Positions 8,290 to 17,443 of a stretch of DNA of 51,000 nt are shown here, in pieces; the first letter of the stretch is position 1, and each line of letters begins with the position of its first letter. The notes under the pieces are model-generated. The model did not search any database. It was not told the origin of the DNA and saw only the letters and a list, made by a program, of their open reading frames with translations. The stretch comes from Rhodocyclales bacterium (GTDB taxonomy: Bacteria; Pseudomonadota; Gammaproteobacteria; Burkholderiales; Rhodocyclaceae), in contig JACPUD010000083.1 of NCBI GenBank assembly GCA_016192435.1, positions 1 through 51,000 on the forward strand, in the 5' to 3' direction. The position numbers and the translations under genes were made by a program.

Positions 8290-8823
8290 TTGAGCCGCAT
8301 CCGCATCACCGGCGGCGAGTGGCGCAGCCGTCTGGTCCAGGTGGCCGATGCGCCCGGGCTGCGGCCGACGCCGGACCGCGTGCGCGAGACCCTGTTCAAC
8401 TGGCTGGGCCAGGACCTGAGCGGGCTCAGTTGCCTTGATCTCTTCGCCGGCAGCGGCATTCTCGGTTTCGAGGCGGCCTCGCGCGGCGCGGATTATGTCG
8501 CTCTGGTGGAGCGCGCGCGGCCGGCCTGCGCGGCGCTGAAAAAACATGCCGAGGCCTTCGCCTGTCCGCGACTGGAACTGTTTTGCTGCGATGCGCTAAA
8601 ATTCGCCCCCCCATCGGGTCGGCGCTTCGATTTGCTGTTTCTTGATCCACCTTATGGGCAAGGCTGGTTGAGCCGCGTAGAGTCCCGTCTGGAAGAGCTG
8701 GCCGCGCCGGGTGCGCGTCTGTATGCCGAGGCCGAGATGCCTCTGGAGAACTTGGGTCGCTGGACGGTGACGAAGCAGGGGCGGGCCGGCCAGGTTTTTT
8801 TTCACCTGCTGGAGCAGGCATGA
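8290..8823 (+). CDS. rsmD: 16S rRNA (guanine(966)-N(2))-methyltransferase RsmD
   Basis: 177 aa. The N-terminal segment [10 protein letters not shown], motif [16 protein letters not shown] and the amino-methylase motif FLDPPYG identify RsmD, which methylates G966 of 16S rRNA in the small subunit. The start is a TTG at 8290, three bases after the upstream stop. The stop overlaps the coaD start (ATGA). RsmD next to coaD is a common arrangement. Confidence 0.95.
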   Translation: MSRIRITGGEWRSRLVQVADAPGLRPTPDRVRETLFNWLGQDLSGLSCLDLFAGSGILGFEAASRGADYVALVERARPACAALKKHAEAFACPRLELFCCDALKFAPPSGRRFDLLFLDPPYGQGWLSRVESRLEELAAPGARLYAEAEMPLENLGRWTVTKQGRAGQVFFHLLEQA

Positions 8824-9311
8824 GCAAGAGCATTGCGGTTTATCCGGGGACCTTCGATCCCCTGACCAGCGGCCACGAGGATCTCGTGCGACGGGCGTCG
8901 AGCCTGTTCGAGCGGGTCATCATCGGTGTGGCCGAAAGCCGCAGCAAGCGCCCCTTGTTTTCGCTCGACGAACGGGTCGATATCGCGCGCGAGGTCCTGA
9001 CCGGCTACAGCAATGTCGAAATCCATGGTTTCGATTGCCTGCTCATGGATTTCATGCGCCAGCACGGCGCCAGCGTGATCATGCGCGGACTGCGCGCCGT
9101 GTCCGACTTTGAGTACGAATTTCAGATGGCGGGCATGAACCGCAACCTGTATCCCGATGTCGAAACAGTGTTCCTCACCCCCTCGGATCAGTACATGTTC
9201 GTGTCGGCGACGATAGTGCGCGAAATCGCAACGCTGGGCGGCGACGTCGCGAAGTTCGTGCCGCCGCTGGTGCAGCAACGCCTGATTGAAAAGATTCAGC
9301 AAAGCCATTGA
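8820..9311 (+). CDS. coaD: Phosphopantetheine adenylyltransferase
   Basis: 163 aa nucleotidyltransferase. It has [12 protein letters not shown] near the N-terminus (the HxGH-type motif appears as TSGH), [12 protein letters not shown] in the middle and the C-terminal SATIVREIA signature. It transfers AMP to 4'-phosphopantetheine in coenzyme A synthesis. The gene is translationally coupled to rsmD. Confidence 0.97.
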   Translation: MSKSIAVYPGTFDPLTSGHEDLVRRASSLFERVIIGVAESRSKRPLFSLDERVDIAREVLTGYSNVEIHGFDCLLMDFMRQHGASVIMRGLRAVSDFEYEFQMAGMNRNLYPDVETVFLTPSDQYMFVSATIVREIATLGGDVAKFVPPLVQQRLIEKIQQSH

Positions 9312-9318
9312 AGTTTAG

Positions 9319-9588
<270 letters not shown>

Positions 9589-9603
9589 TGCGTTAACGTG
9601 AAA

Positions 9604-9700
9604 GACAGGGATCGGAGTGCTTGGTAATAAACGAGCGAAGCGAGCCAACCAGGCCCCCCGTGAGGAGGGCGAAGGGGGGCGGGCCTTGAAAAAGGCGGGA
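9604..9700 (-). repeat. GC-rich modular repeat, family B, copy 2
   Basis: Read on the minus strand, this intergenic block contains GGCTCGCTTCGCTCGTTTAT next to GC-rich runs and aligns with the end of the copy at 6838-6985. It fills the gap between the ferredoxin gene and the convergent mutM. No open frame of interest is present. Confidence 0.6.
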
Positions 9701-9701
9701 G

Positions 9702-9740
9702 CTTTCATGATGCGGGGTGGTGTTTCCCGCATCATGAAAG
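9702..9740. terminator. Perfect 15-bp inverted repeat abutting the mutM stop
   Basis: Bases 9702-9716 are perfectly complementary to 9726-9740 with a 9-base loop. The right arm ends directly before the mutM stop codon. The two flanking genes converge here, so it could act as a bidirectional terminator or transcript end, although neither side has a T-run. Only the pairing is certain. Confidence 0.55.
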
Positions 9741-10565
9741 TTAACGCTGGCAGTGCGCGCAGAAGAAGCTTGCGCGCTGCCCCTGGCGCAATTCCCTGAT
9801 CGGGCGGCCACAGATGCGGCAGGGTTCGCCGCTGCGGCCGTAAACAAAATACTGCTGCTGGAAATAGCCCGAACTGCCATCGGAATGGATGAAGTCGCGC
9901 AGGCTGCTGCCACCGGCGTCGATGGCGGCGGTCAGGGTCGCCTTGATCGCCGGCACCAGGCGTTCCAGGCGCTTGAGGGAAATCCGGCCGGCTGCCGTGC
10001 GCGGGTCGATGCCGGCGCGGTAGAGGCTTTCGGAGGCGTAGATATTGCCGATGCCGACCACGCGATGGCTGTCCATCAAGGTCGGCTTGATCGCCGCCGC
10101 GAGACCGGCATACTCGTTCTTGAGCCAGGCGGCGGTGAACTCCTGCGCCAGCGGCTCGATGCCGAGCACCGCCAGCAGCGGATGCGCCCATGGATCCTGG
10201 GCCAGCCAGAGAATGGCGCCGAAGCGCCGCGGGTCCCTCAGGCGCAGGGCAAGTCGCCTGCCCCCGACGCTGAATACCAGGTCGAAATGATCGTGTTTTT
10301 CGGCCGGCAGGCTGGCCGGCACCAGGCGCAGGCTGCCGGACATGCCGAGATGGATCAGCAGGTGTCCGTTGCCGAAATCCAGCAGCAGATATTTGCCGCG
10401 ACGGCTTACCGATTCCAGATGTCGGCCGCCGAGCGTACGATCGAGGTTAGTCGGCAGCGGATAGCGCAGCGCCGGAACGCGCACGGTCACGGCTGCAACG
10501 CGGCTGCCGACCAGCACCGGCGCTATGCCGCGACGGGTGACTTCGACCTCGGGCAGTTCAGGCAT
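9741..10565 (-). CDS. mutM: Formamidopyrimidine-DNA glycosylase
   Basis: 274 aa. The N-terminus after Met is PELPEVE, with Pro2 the catalytic nucleophile and Glu3 its partner. The helix-two-turn-helix lies around GIGNIYASESLYRAGI, and the C-terminal zinc finger (C-x2-C...C-x2-C) is complete. It excises 8-oxoguanine and FapyG from DNA. The 99 bases upstream are a divergent region shared with the lbcA-like gene. Confidence 0.97.
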   Translation of the reverse strand: MPELPEVEVTRRGIAPVLVGSRVAAVTVRVPALRYPLPTNLDRTLGGRHLESVSRRGKYLLLDFGNGHLLIHLGMSGSLRLVPASLPAEKHDHFDLVFSVGGRRLALRLRDPRRFGAILWLAQDPWAHPLLAVLGIEPLAQEFTAAWLKNEYAGLAAAIKPTLMDSHRVVGIGNIYASESLYRAGIDPRTAAGRISLKRLERLVPAIKATLTAAIDAGGSSLRDFIHSDGSSGYFQQQYFVYGRSGEPCRICGRPIRELRQGQRASFFCAHCQR

Positions 10566-10664
10566 GCCGGGCCGCGCACGAAACTACGGGCGAAACTGCT
10601 AACATCACCGCATTGTATGTGACGGTAGTGTTCGACAGCAGTGTTCCCCTCAGGTGCCGCGCTC

Positions 10665-12368
10665 ATGAAGTTCCGTTCCCCTGTCCTGGCGCTATCGTTC
10701 GCACTGGTCAGCATGTGCGCATGGGCGCAGACACCCGCGCCCGCCGCCGGCGCGCCAGAGCCGGAGAAGCAAGAAGACCGGCTGCCGAAGCAGGAACTGA
10801 CCGGACAGATCCTCTACCAGTTCCTGCTCGCCGAAATCGCCGCGCAGCGAGGCCAGTTCGGGCTTTCGGCCGGTGCCTATCTCGACCTGGCGAAGAGCAC
10901 CCGCGACCCGCGCGTGGTGCGCCGGGCGGCCGAGATCGCCTTTCATGCGCGCCAGTACGATGCGGCGCTGGAGGCCACGCGACTGTGGCTGAGCCTGGAG
11001 CCCGCGTCGCAACAGGCAAAGCAGATGGAGGCGACGCTGCTGCTGGCCAACGGCCGCATCGATGAGCTGGCCGGCAATCTCGCCCGCGATCTGGCGGCGG
11101 AAGCCCCGAACATTGGCGACGCGCTGATCCGCATGATGCGCGCCTTCGCCCGCTATCCGGACAAACCGGCGGTGCAGCGCCTGTTCGACCAGCTCACCGA
11201 GCCCTATCCCGCGCTGCCCGAAGCCCGTCTGATCCGCGCCCAGGTAGCCGCCGCGGCGGGGAATCCCGACCGCGCGCGCAGCGAAACCGACCAGGCGCTG
11301 AGCTTGCGTCCGAACTGGGAACTGGCGGCCCTGTTCAAGGCGGAGCTGTTGCCCAAGGGGGCGGCGCAAATCGATTTCCTGAAAACCTGGCTGGCGGCAA
11401 ACCCCGAAGCCCAGCAGGCCCGTCTGGCCTATGCCAGGGGCCTGGTGGCTGAAAAACAGTATGAAGCCGCACGTGTCGAGTTTCGTCGTCTGCTCGCGGC
11501 CAATCCCGATATTCCGGACATTCTCTATGCAGTCGGGGTGCTCTCGCTGCAGGTCAATGATGTGGCGGAAGCCGAGCGGCAACTCAAGCGTTTCGTCGAA
11601 ATCGGGCGCGGCGACCTGAACCCGGCGCGCTTCTACCTGGGGCAGATCGCCGACCAGGACAAGCGTCCCGACGAAGCCCTGCGCTGGTACGACCAGGTCA
11701 CGGCCGGCGAACATGCCATGCCGGCGATGGTGCGGGCCACCCAGGTCCTGCTGCGCCAGAACAGGTTCGACGAGGCGCGCGCGCGGCTGGTCGCGGCGCG
11801 TGCGAATGCGCTCGACGACATGCGCCTGGTGGTGGCCGAGGCCCAGTTGCTGCGCGATACCGGGCGCCATGAGGAGGCCCTTGCCTTCCTGGTCAGGATG
11901 CTGGAAGCCCAGCCGGATCAGCCCGATATCCTTTACGAGACGGCGCTGGCCGCAGAAAAGCTGGGCAAGGTGGAGGACATGGAGCGCCACCTGCGACGCC
12001 TGATTGCGCTGAAGCCGGAATCGCCGCAGGGATACAACGCGCTGGGTTATTCGCTGGCGGACCGCAATCTGCGCCTCGACGAAGCCGCGCAACTGATCGA
12101 CAAGGCCTTGTCGCTGACGCCGGACGATCCCTTCATTCTCGACAGCAAGGGTTGGGTGCTGTTTCGTCAGGGTAAGCCTGCGGCTGCCCTGGAGACCCTG
12201 CAGGCGGCTTTTGCCAAGCGGCCCGACCCCGAAATCGCCGCTCACATCGGCGAAGTGCTGTGGGTACTCGGGCGCTCCGAAGAGGCGTTGGCGATTTGGC
12301 GGGAGGCGGCCAAGGCGCATCCGACCAATGAGGCACTGGGCGCGACCATCAAGCGATTCGCGCGCTGA
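10665..12368 (+). CDS. Periplasmic TPR protein, LbcA-like
   Basis: 567 aa: a signal peptide (cleavage near AWA-QT) followed by many tetratricopeptide repeats through to the C-terminus. The order TPR-lolB-ispE-tRNA(Gln)-prs-rplY-pth-ychF matches that of Pseudomonas, where the TPR protein is LbcA, the outer-membrane partner of the protease CtpA. Unlike LbcA, no good lipobox is present: the Cys in VSMC has Met at -1, so the protein is probably soluble in the periplasm. A GTG at 10641 could give an 8-residue extension, but the ATG fits the signal peptide better. Confidence 0.85.
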   Translation: MKFRSPVLALSFALVSMCAWAQTPAPAAGAPEPEKQEDRLPKQELTGQILYQFLLAEIAAQRGQFGLSAGAYLDLAKSTRDPRVVRRAAEIAFHARQYDAALEATRLWLSLEPASQQAKQMEATLLLANGRIDELAGNLARDLAAEAPNIGDALIRMMRAFARYPDKPAVQRLFDQLTEPYPALPEARLIRAQVAAAAGNPDRARSETDQALSLRPNWELAALFKAELLPKGAAQIDFLKTWLAANPEAQQARLAYARGLVAEKQYEAARVEFRRLLAANPDIPDILYAVGVLSLQVNDVAEAERQLKRFVEIGRGDLNPARFYLGQIADQDKRPDEALRWYDQVTAGEHAMPAMVRATQVLLRQNRFDEARARLVAARANALDDMRLVVAEAQLLRDTGRHEEALAFLVRMLEAQPDQPDILYETALAAEKLGKVEDMERHLRRLIALKPESPQGYNALGYSLADRNLRLDEAAQLIDKALSLTPDDPFILDSKGWVLFRQGKPAAALETLQAAFAKRPDPEIAAHIGEVLWVLGRSEEALAIWREAAKAHPTNEALGATIKRFAR

Positions 12369-12376
12369 GTGCCCTG

Positions 12377-12904
12377 ATGCGCTCGTTCCTGGTTTGCCTG
12401 GCCGCGCTGTTGCTGGCGGCCTGCGGCGAGATGCAGCAACTTCCCGCAGCGACGCCGGTGCTCGGCCCGCCGCTGCAGAGTTTTGCGGCCCATGGGCGCA
12501 TTTCGCTGCGCCAGGGCGAGCGCAGCGACCACCTGCAGTTCGACTGGCAGCACGCGCCGGCGCGCGACGTGGTGCTGTTTTCCTCCCCGCTGGGCCAGGG
12601 TCTGGCCGAACTGGGTCGCGATGCCTCCGGCGCCTGGCTGCTGGTGCCCGGGGAAGCCGAACGGCGCGAGCCGGACCTGGGCGCACTGGCGCAACGCCTG
12701 TTCGGCGCGCCGCTGCCGCTGGAACTGCTCGCCGAGTGGCTGCGCGGCGCCCAGCCGGCCCTGGGCGGCGAAATCGACGGCTGGCGCATCACCGTGAGCG
12801 AAAGCGCGCCGTGGCGCCAGCACCAACTTCCGCGACGGCTCGAAGCGCGCCGCGGCGACATCGAGCTGAGGATCGTGATCGACGACTGGGGCGACGGTGA
12901 CTGA
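12377..12904 (+). CDS. lolB: Outer-membrane lipoprotein receptor LolB
   Basis: 175 aa with an N-terminal lipobox LLLAAC and the single-domain LolB fold: SFAAHGRISLR near the start and SSPLGQGLAELG in the middle. LolB takes lipoproteins from periplasmic LolA and inserts them in the outer membrane. It is 8 bases after the TPR gene and overlaps ispE by 8 bases. Confidence 0.9.
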   Translation: MRSFLVCLAALLLAACGEMQQLPAATPVLGPPLQSFAAHGRISLRQGERSDHLQFDWQHAPARDVVLFSSPLGQGLAELGRDASGAWLLVPGEAERREPDLGALAQRLFGAPLPLELLAEWLRGAQPALGGEIDGWRITVSESAPWRQHQLPRRLEARRGDIELRIVIDDWGDGD

Positions 12905-13733
12905 CTGGCAGCGCGACTGGCCGGCGCCGGCCAAACTCAACCTGTTCCTGCATGTGGTCGGCCGTCGCGCCGACGGCTACCACCTGCTGCAAACCGTGTT
13001 TCGCTTCCTCGACTGCGGCGACACGCTGCGCTGCGAGCCGCGCAGCGATGGCCGTATCGTGCTGGCGACGCCCTTGCCCGGCGTGCCGCCGCAAGCCGAT
13101 CTGACGGTGCGTGCGGCGAGCGCCCTGCGCGCGGCGACCGGCGCCAGCGACGGCGTCAGCCTGCATCTGGAAAAGCGCCTGCCCATGGGGGGCGGGCTGG
13201 GCGGCGGCAGTTCGGACGCGGCGACCACGCTGCTGGCGCTCAATCGCCTGTGGCGCACCGGCCTCGATTCCGCCCGCTTGCAGCGGATCGGCCTCGCGCT
13301 GGGCGCCGATGTGCCGATCTTCGTGCACGGCCGCAGCAGTTTTGCCGAGGGCGTGGGCGAGCATTTCACGGATGTTTCGCTGCCGCCGGCCTGGTACCTG
13401 GTGCTGGTGCCCGCGGTCGCCGTGCCGACGCCCGAAATATTTCGCTCCGCAGCGCTGCGCCGCGATACGCCGGCCATTGCCGCCACCGCCTGGCGCCCCG
13501 GATTCGGTCGCAACGATCTCGAAGCCGTGGCCTGCGCACTGTATCCCGAAGTGGCGCGCCATCTCGACTGGCTGCGGCGCTATGGCGACGCGCGCATGAG
13601 CGGATCGGGCGCCTGCTGTTTCGTCGAGTTTGCCCGCGAGGCCGCCGCGCAGGCCGCCCTGGCCGCGCTGCCCGCCGACATGCGCGGCTTCGTCGCCGCC
13701 GGGCTGGACCGGCATCCGCTCGCGATTATTTGA
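12897..13733 (+). CDS. ispE: 4-diphosphocytidyl-2-C-methyl-D-erythritol kinase
   Basis: 278 aa GHMP kinase. APAKLNLFLHVVGRRADGYH is the IspE N-terminal motif and PMGGGLGGGSSDAA the ATP-binding loop. It phosphorylates CDP-methylerythritol in the non-mevalonate isoprenoid pathway. The start is a GTG overlapping the end of lolB. Confidence 0.96.
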   Translation: MTDWQRDWPAPAKLNLFLHVVGRRADGYHLLQTVFRFLDCGDTLRCEPRSDGRIVLATPLPGVPPQADLTVRAASALRAATGASDGVSLHLEKRLPMGGGLGGGSSDAATTLLALNRLWRTGLDSARLQRIGLALGADVPIFVHGRSSFAEGVGEHFTDVSLPPAWYLVLVPAVAVPTPEIFRSAALRRDTPAIAATAWRPGFGRNDLEAVACALYPEVARHLDWLRRYGDARMSGSGACCFVEFAREAAAQAALAALPADMRGFVAAGLDRHPLAII

Positions 13734-13801
13734 CAGCGGGGGCGAAAACCCCGAAAATGCGCGTCCTTTCGACCTCCGCCCTCAAGCTGGGGTCTCGATG
13801 T

Positions 13802-13878
13802 TGGGGAGTCGCCAAGTTGGTTAAGGCACTGGATTTTGATTCCAGCATGCGAAGGTTCGAATCCTTCCTCCCCAGCCA
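13802..13878 (+). tRNA. tRNA-Gln (anticodon TTG)
   Basis: The 7-bp acceptor stem TGGGGAG/CTCCCCA, the D arm, the anticodon arm CTGGA-TTTTGAT-TCCAG (anticodon TTG), the T arm with GGTTCGAATCC, discriminator G and encoded CCA (13876-13878) are all present. It sits between ispE and prs, the same place as in Pseudomonas. Confidence 0.97.
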
Positions 13879-13952
13879 ACCCATTCACAGTAATGGCGCA
13901 GGCAGCAGAGGTTTTGCGGATTTGCCTGGCTGCCGCGTTTGAGCTGACCGAC

Positions 13953-14903
13953 ATGGCCTATGACAGCCTGATGGTGTTTACCGGCAATGCCAACCCCAAG
14001 TTGGCAGCCGATGTCGTCAAGCGCCTGCACATATCGCTCGGCCGCGCCAATGTCGGGCGCTTCTCGGATGGCGAAGTCAGTTGCGAAATCATGGAGCACG
14101 TGCGCGGCCACGACGTGTTCGTGCTGCAGTCGACCTGTTATCCGACCAACGACAACCTGATGGAGCTGATGGTCATGGTGGACGCGCTGAAGCGGGCCTC
14201 CGCCGGCCGCATCACCGCGGCGATTCCCTATTTCGGCTATGCCCGCCAGGATCGCCGGACGCGCTCGGCGCGCGTGGCGATTACCGCCAAGGTGGTCGCC
14301 AACATGCTGCAGACCGCCGGCGTGCAGCGCGTGCTGACCGTCGACCTGCATGCCGACCAGATCCAGGGCTTCTTCGACATTCCGGTGGACAACGTGTATG
14401 CGGCGCCGATCCTGCTCGGCGACATCTGGAAGCAGCGCCACGAGGATCTGCTGGTGGTATCGCCCGACGTCGGCGGCGTGGTGCGCGCCCGGGCCCTGGC
14501 CAAGCGTCTCGAATCCGACCTGGCGATCATCGACAAGCGGCGGCCGAAGGCCAACGTGTCGGAAGTAATGAACATCATCGGCGAGGTCGACGGCCGCACC
14601 TGCGTCATCATGGACGACATGGTGGACACCGCCGGCACGCTGTGCAAGGCCGCCCAGGCACTCAAGGAACATGGCGCCAAGCGCGTGTTGGCCTACTGTA
14701 CCCATCCGGTGCTGTCCGGCAGCGCGGTGTCGCGGATCATGGAATCCGAGCTCGACGAACTGGTAGTGACCGACACCATTCCGCTGTCCGACGAAGCCCG
14801 CGTCTGCTCGCGCATTCGCCAGATATCGATCGCCGAGTTGATGGCCGAGACCATGTTGCGCATCAGCAACGAGTCCTCGGTCTCCTCGCTGTTCATGGAC
14901 TGA
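13953..14903 (+). CDS. prs: Ribose-phosphate pyrophosphokinase
   Basis: 316 aa, the standard length. It contains [12 protein letters not shown], the catalytic flexible loop [15 protein letters not shown] segment (here [14 protein letters not shown]), [11 protein letters not shown] and the PRPP-binding loop [13 protein letters not shown]. It makes PRPP from ribose 5-phosphate and ATP for nucleotide, His and Trp synthesis. The ATG at 13953 gives the family N-terminus; longer frames run into the tRNA. Confidence 0.97.
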   Translation: MAYDSLMVFTGNANPKLAADVVKRLHISLGRANVGRFSDGEVSCEIMEHVRGHDVFVLQSTCYPTNDNLMELMVMVDALKRASAGRITAAIPYFGYARQDRRTRSARVAITAKVVANMLQTAGVQRVLTVDLHADQIQGFFDIPVDNVYAAPILLGDIWKQRHEDLLVVSPDVGGVVRARALAKRLESDLAIIDKRRPKANVSEVMNIIGEVDGRTCVIMDDMVDTAGTLCKAAQALKEHGAKRVLAYCTHPVLSGSAVSRIMESELDELVVTDTIPLSDEARVCSRIRQISIAELMAETMLRISNESSVSSLFMD

Positions 14904-14970
14904 TATTTTTAGTTTCGGCCGCTGCGCTTAACGTCGATAGAGCCTAGCCCCCACTGAAACTTCGCTTTTT

Positions 14971-14998
14971 TCCCCCTCGCCTGGTCGCGGGCGGGGGA
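14971..14998 (+). promoter_or_regulatory. GC-rich hairpin in the prs-rplY gap
   Basis: TCCCCC (14971-14976) can pair with GGGGGA (14993-14998) across a GC-rich loop, 30 bases before the rplY start. It follows a T-run and is followed by ATATTT. It may be a weak terminator of prs or a leader structure of rplY; nothing more can be decided from sequence. Confidence 0.3.
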
Positions 14999-15028
14999 TA
15001 TTTCAAGCAGTACCTACTGGAGTCAATC

Positions 15029-15688
15029 ATGCAACTTGAATTCAACGCAAACAAGCGCGATGGACAGGGCACCGGAGCGAGCCGCCGCCTGCGTCGCACC
15101 GGCCGTGTTCCGGCCATTCTCTACGGCGCCGGCGCGGCGTCGCAGTCGATCGACATCGATCACAACGAGCTGTTCCAGCTGCTGCGCAAGGAGGCTTTCT
15201 ATTCCTCCGTGCTGCACGCCAATATCGACGGCAAGAAGGAAATGTGCCTGCTGCGCGACGTGCAGCGCCACCCCTACCGTCCGGTGATTCTCCACGCCGA
15301 CTTCCAGCGCGTCGATGCCACGCACAAGCTGCACCAGAAGGTGCCGCTGCACTTCGTCAATGCCGACGTCTCGCCGGGTGTCAAGCTCTCCGGCGGCATG
15401 GTGCAGCACGTGATGTCCGATCTCGACGTACGTTGCCTGCCGCAGGACCTGCCGGCCTTCATCGAAGTCGACCTGAAGGACATGGTTGCCGGCCATTCGC
15501 TGCACGTTTCCCACCTGGTCCTGCCGGCCGGCGTCGAAGCCGTGCTGCACAAGGGTGAAGATCCCGTGGTGGCGACCGTCATCGTGCGCGGCGGCAAGGC
15601 CGAGGAAGAGGTTCCGGTGGTCGAGGCGGCTCCCGTTGCCGCTCCGGCTCCTGCCGCGAAGAAGTCCGAGAAGACCGACAAGAGATAA
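15029..15688 (+). CDS. rplY: 50S ribosomal protein L25/general stress protein Ctc
   Basis: 219 aa, the long (TL5/CTC) form: an N-terminal 5S-rRNA-binding domain (RRLRRTGRVPAILYGAG), a C-terminal beta domain from about residue 95 (VPLHFVNADVSPGVK), and an Ala/Pro/Lys-rich tail. It binds 5S rRNA in the central protuberance. GGAG lies 6 bases before the ATG. Confidence 0.96.
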   Translation: MQLEFNANKRDGQGTGASRRLRRTGRVPAILYGAGAASQSIDIDHNELFQLLRKEAFYSSVLHANIDGKKEMCLLRDVQRHPYRPVILHADFQRVDATHKLHQKVPLHFVNADVSPGVKLSGGMVQHVMSDLDVRCLPQDLPAFIEVDLKDMVAGHSLHVSHLVLPAGVEAVLHKGEDPVVATVIVRGGKAEEEVPVVEAAPVAAPAPAAKKSEKTDKR

Positions 15689-15691
15689 TTC

Positions 15692-16291
15692 TTGCAGGCA
15701 CCTTTGCGCTTGATCGTCGGTCTCGGCAACCCCGGGACCGAATACGCTGAAACCCGGCACAACGCCGGGTTTTGGCTTTGTGAGCGCCTGGCAGGCGAAC
15801 TCGGCGTCCATCTGGGCCGCGAGGCGCGCTTCCACGGCCTCGCCGGGCAATCTCGCGCCGAGAGCCTGTGGTTTCTGCTGCCGCAGACTTTCATGAACCG
15901 CTGCGGCCAGTCGGTACGCGCGCTGATGCAGTTCTACCGCATCGAGCCCGCCGAAATGCTGGTCCTGCACGACGAACTGGATCTGCCGCCGGGTCAGATG
16001 CGGCTCAAGTTCGGCGGCGGCCTCGGCGGCCATAACGGCCTCAAGGACATCACCGCGCATCTGGGCACCCAGGACTACTGGCGGTTGCGCATCGGCATCG
16101 GCCATCCCGGCGACAGGAACGAGGTCATCGATTACGTGCTGAAGCCGCCGCGCAAGGAAGAGCGGAGCGAAATCGATGCCGCCCTGGATCGTGCGCTGCT
16201 CGCCTGGCCCACATTGGCACGCGGCGATTTCGCCGCGGCCACGCAAAAAATCAACAGCAAGCCGACACCGGCCCAGAAAGAAAATCCATGA
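15692..16291 (+). CDS. pth: Peptidyl-tRNA hydrolase
   Basis: 199 aa. [20 protein letters not shown] contains the substrate-binding Asn and catalytic His; the FMNRCGQSV and [10 protein letters not shown] motifs follow. It recycles peptidyl-tRNA released from ribosomes. The start is a TTG at 15692, with a second in-frame TTG four codons later closer to the family N-terminus. Its stop overlaps the ychF ATG. Confidence 0.95.
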   Translation: MQAPLRLIVGLGNPGTEYAETRHNAGFWLCERLAGELGVHLGREARFHGLAGQSRAESLWFLLPQTFMNRCGQSVRALMQFYRIEPAEMLVLHDELDLPPGQMRLKFGGGLGGHNGLKDITAHLGTQDYWRLRIGIGHPGDRNEVIDYVLKPPRKEERSEIDAALDRALLAWPTLARGDFAAATQKINSKPTPAQKENP

Positions 16292-17379
16292 GTCTCCAAT
16301 GCGGCATCGTCGGTCTGCCCAATGTCGGCAAGTCCACCCTTTTCAACGCGCTGACCAAGTCCGGCATCGCGGCGGAGAACTACCCCTTCTGCACCATCGA
16401 GCCGAATGTCGGCATCGTCGAAGTGCCCGACCCGCGGTTGGAAGCCCTGTCCGCCATCGTCAAGCCGCAGCGCATCCAGCACGCCATCGTCGAGTTCGTC
16501 GATATCGCCGGGCTGGTCGCCGGCGCCAGCAAGGGCGAGGGCCTGGGCAACCAGTTTCTCGCCAACATCCGCGAAACCGACGCCGTGGTGCATGTGGTGC
16601 GCTGTTTCAGCGACGACAACGTGGTGCATGTTGCCGGCAAGATCGATCCGCTGCATGACATCGAAGTAATCGATACCGAACTCGCGCTGGCCGACATGGC
16701 GACCGCGGAAAAGGCGCTGAACCGCTACAGGAAGCCTGCCAGCGCGGGCGACAAGGAAGCCAAGATACTCTGCGCGGTGCTCGAAAAATGCATCGCCCAG
16801 CTCGATCAGGCCAAGGCGGTGCGGGCGCTGGATCTGTCGAAGGAGGAATGGGCCAGCCTCAAGCCCTTCTGCCTGATCACCGCCAAGCCGGTGCTATATG
16901 TCGCCAACGTCAAGGAAGGCGGTTTCGACCACAATCCCTATCTCGACGCCGTGCAGGCCCACGCCAGGGCCGAAAAGGCCGAAGTGGTTGCCGTCTGCGC
17001 CGCCATCGAAGCCGAAATCGCCGACCTCGAAGACGACGAGAAGCAGATGTTCCTGACCGACCTGGGGCTGGAAGAACCCGGCCTCAACCGCCTGATCCGC
17101 GCCGCTTACAAGCTGCTCGGGCTGCAGACCTATTTCACCGCCGGGGTCAAGGAAGTCCGCGCCTGGACCATTCACGTCGGCGATACGGCGCCCAAGGCCG
17201 CCGGCGTGATCCATACCGATTTCGAGAAGGGCTTCATCCGCGCCCAGACCATCGCCTACGACGACTTCATCGCCTACAAGGGCGAAGCCGGCGCCAAGGA
17301 AGCAGGCAGGATGCGCGCCGAAGGCAAGGACTACGTGGTCAAGGACGGCGACGTCCTGAACTTCCTGTTCAACGTCTAG
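16288..17379 (+). CDS. ychF: Redox-regulated ATPase/GTPase YchF
   Basis: 363 aa Obg-family P-loop protein. It has [15 protein letters not shown], the [19 protein letters not shown] segment, the non-canonical base-specificity region of YchF (ATP over GTP), and a C-terminal TGS domain ending in [13 protein letters not shown]. It associates with ribosomes. Coupled to pth through ATGA. Confidence 0.96.
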   Translation: MSLQCGIVGLPNVGKSTLFNALTKSGIAAENYPFCTIEPNVGIVEVPDPRLEALSAIVKPQRIQHAIVEFVDIAGLVAGASKGEGLGNQFLANIRETDAVVHVVRCFSDDNVVHVAGKIDPLHDIEVIDTELALADMATAEKALNRYRKPASAGDKEAKILCAVLEKCIAQLDQAKAVRALDLSKEEWASLKPFCLITAKPVLYVANVKEGGFDHNPYLDAVQAHARAEKAEVVAVCAAIEAEIADLEDDEKQMFLTDLGLEEPGLNRLIRAAYKLLGLQTYFTAGVKEVRAWTIHVGDTAPKAAGVIHTDFEKGFIRAQTIAYDDFIAYKGEAGAKEAGRMRAEGKDYVVKDGDVLNFLFNV

Positions 17380-17417
17380 CCGGTCAATAGTTGGCGCTGG
17401 CGGGACGGCGATTCAGG

Positions 17418-17433
17418 GCGGACTGAAGTCCGC
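17418..17433. terminator. Short hairpin between convergent ychF and PAS genes
   Basis: GCGGAC-TGAA-GTCCGC forms a 6-bp stem with a tetraloop, 38 bases after the ychF stop and just before the end of the convergent PAS gene. There is no T-run, so the terminator call is tentative. Confidence 0.35.
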
Positions 17434-17443
17434 TCCGTATCGG

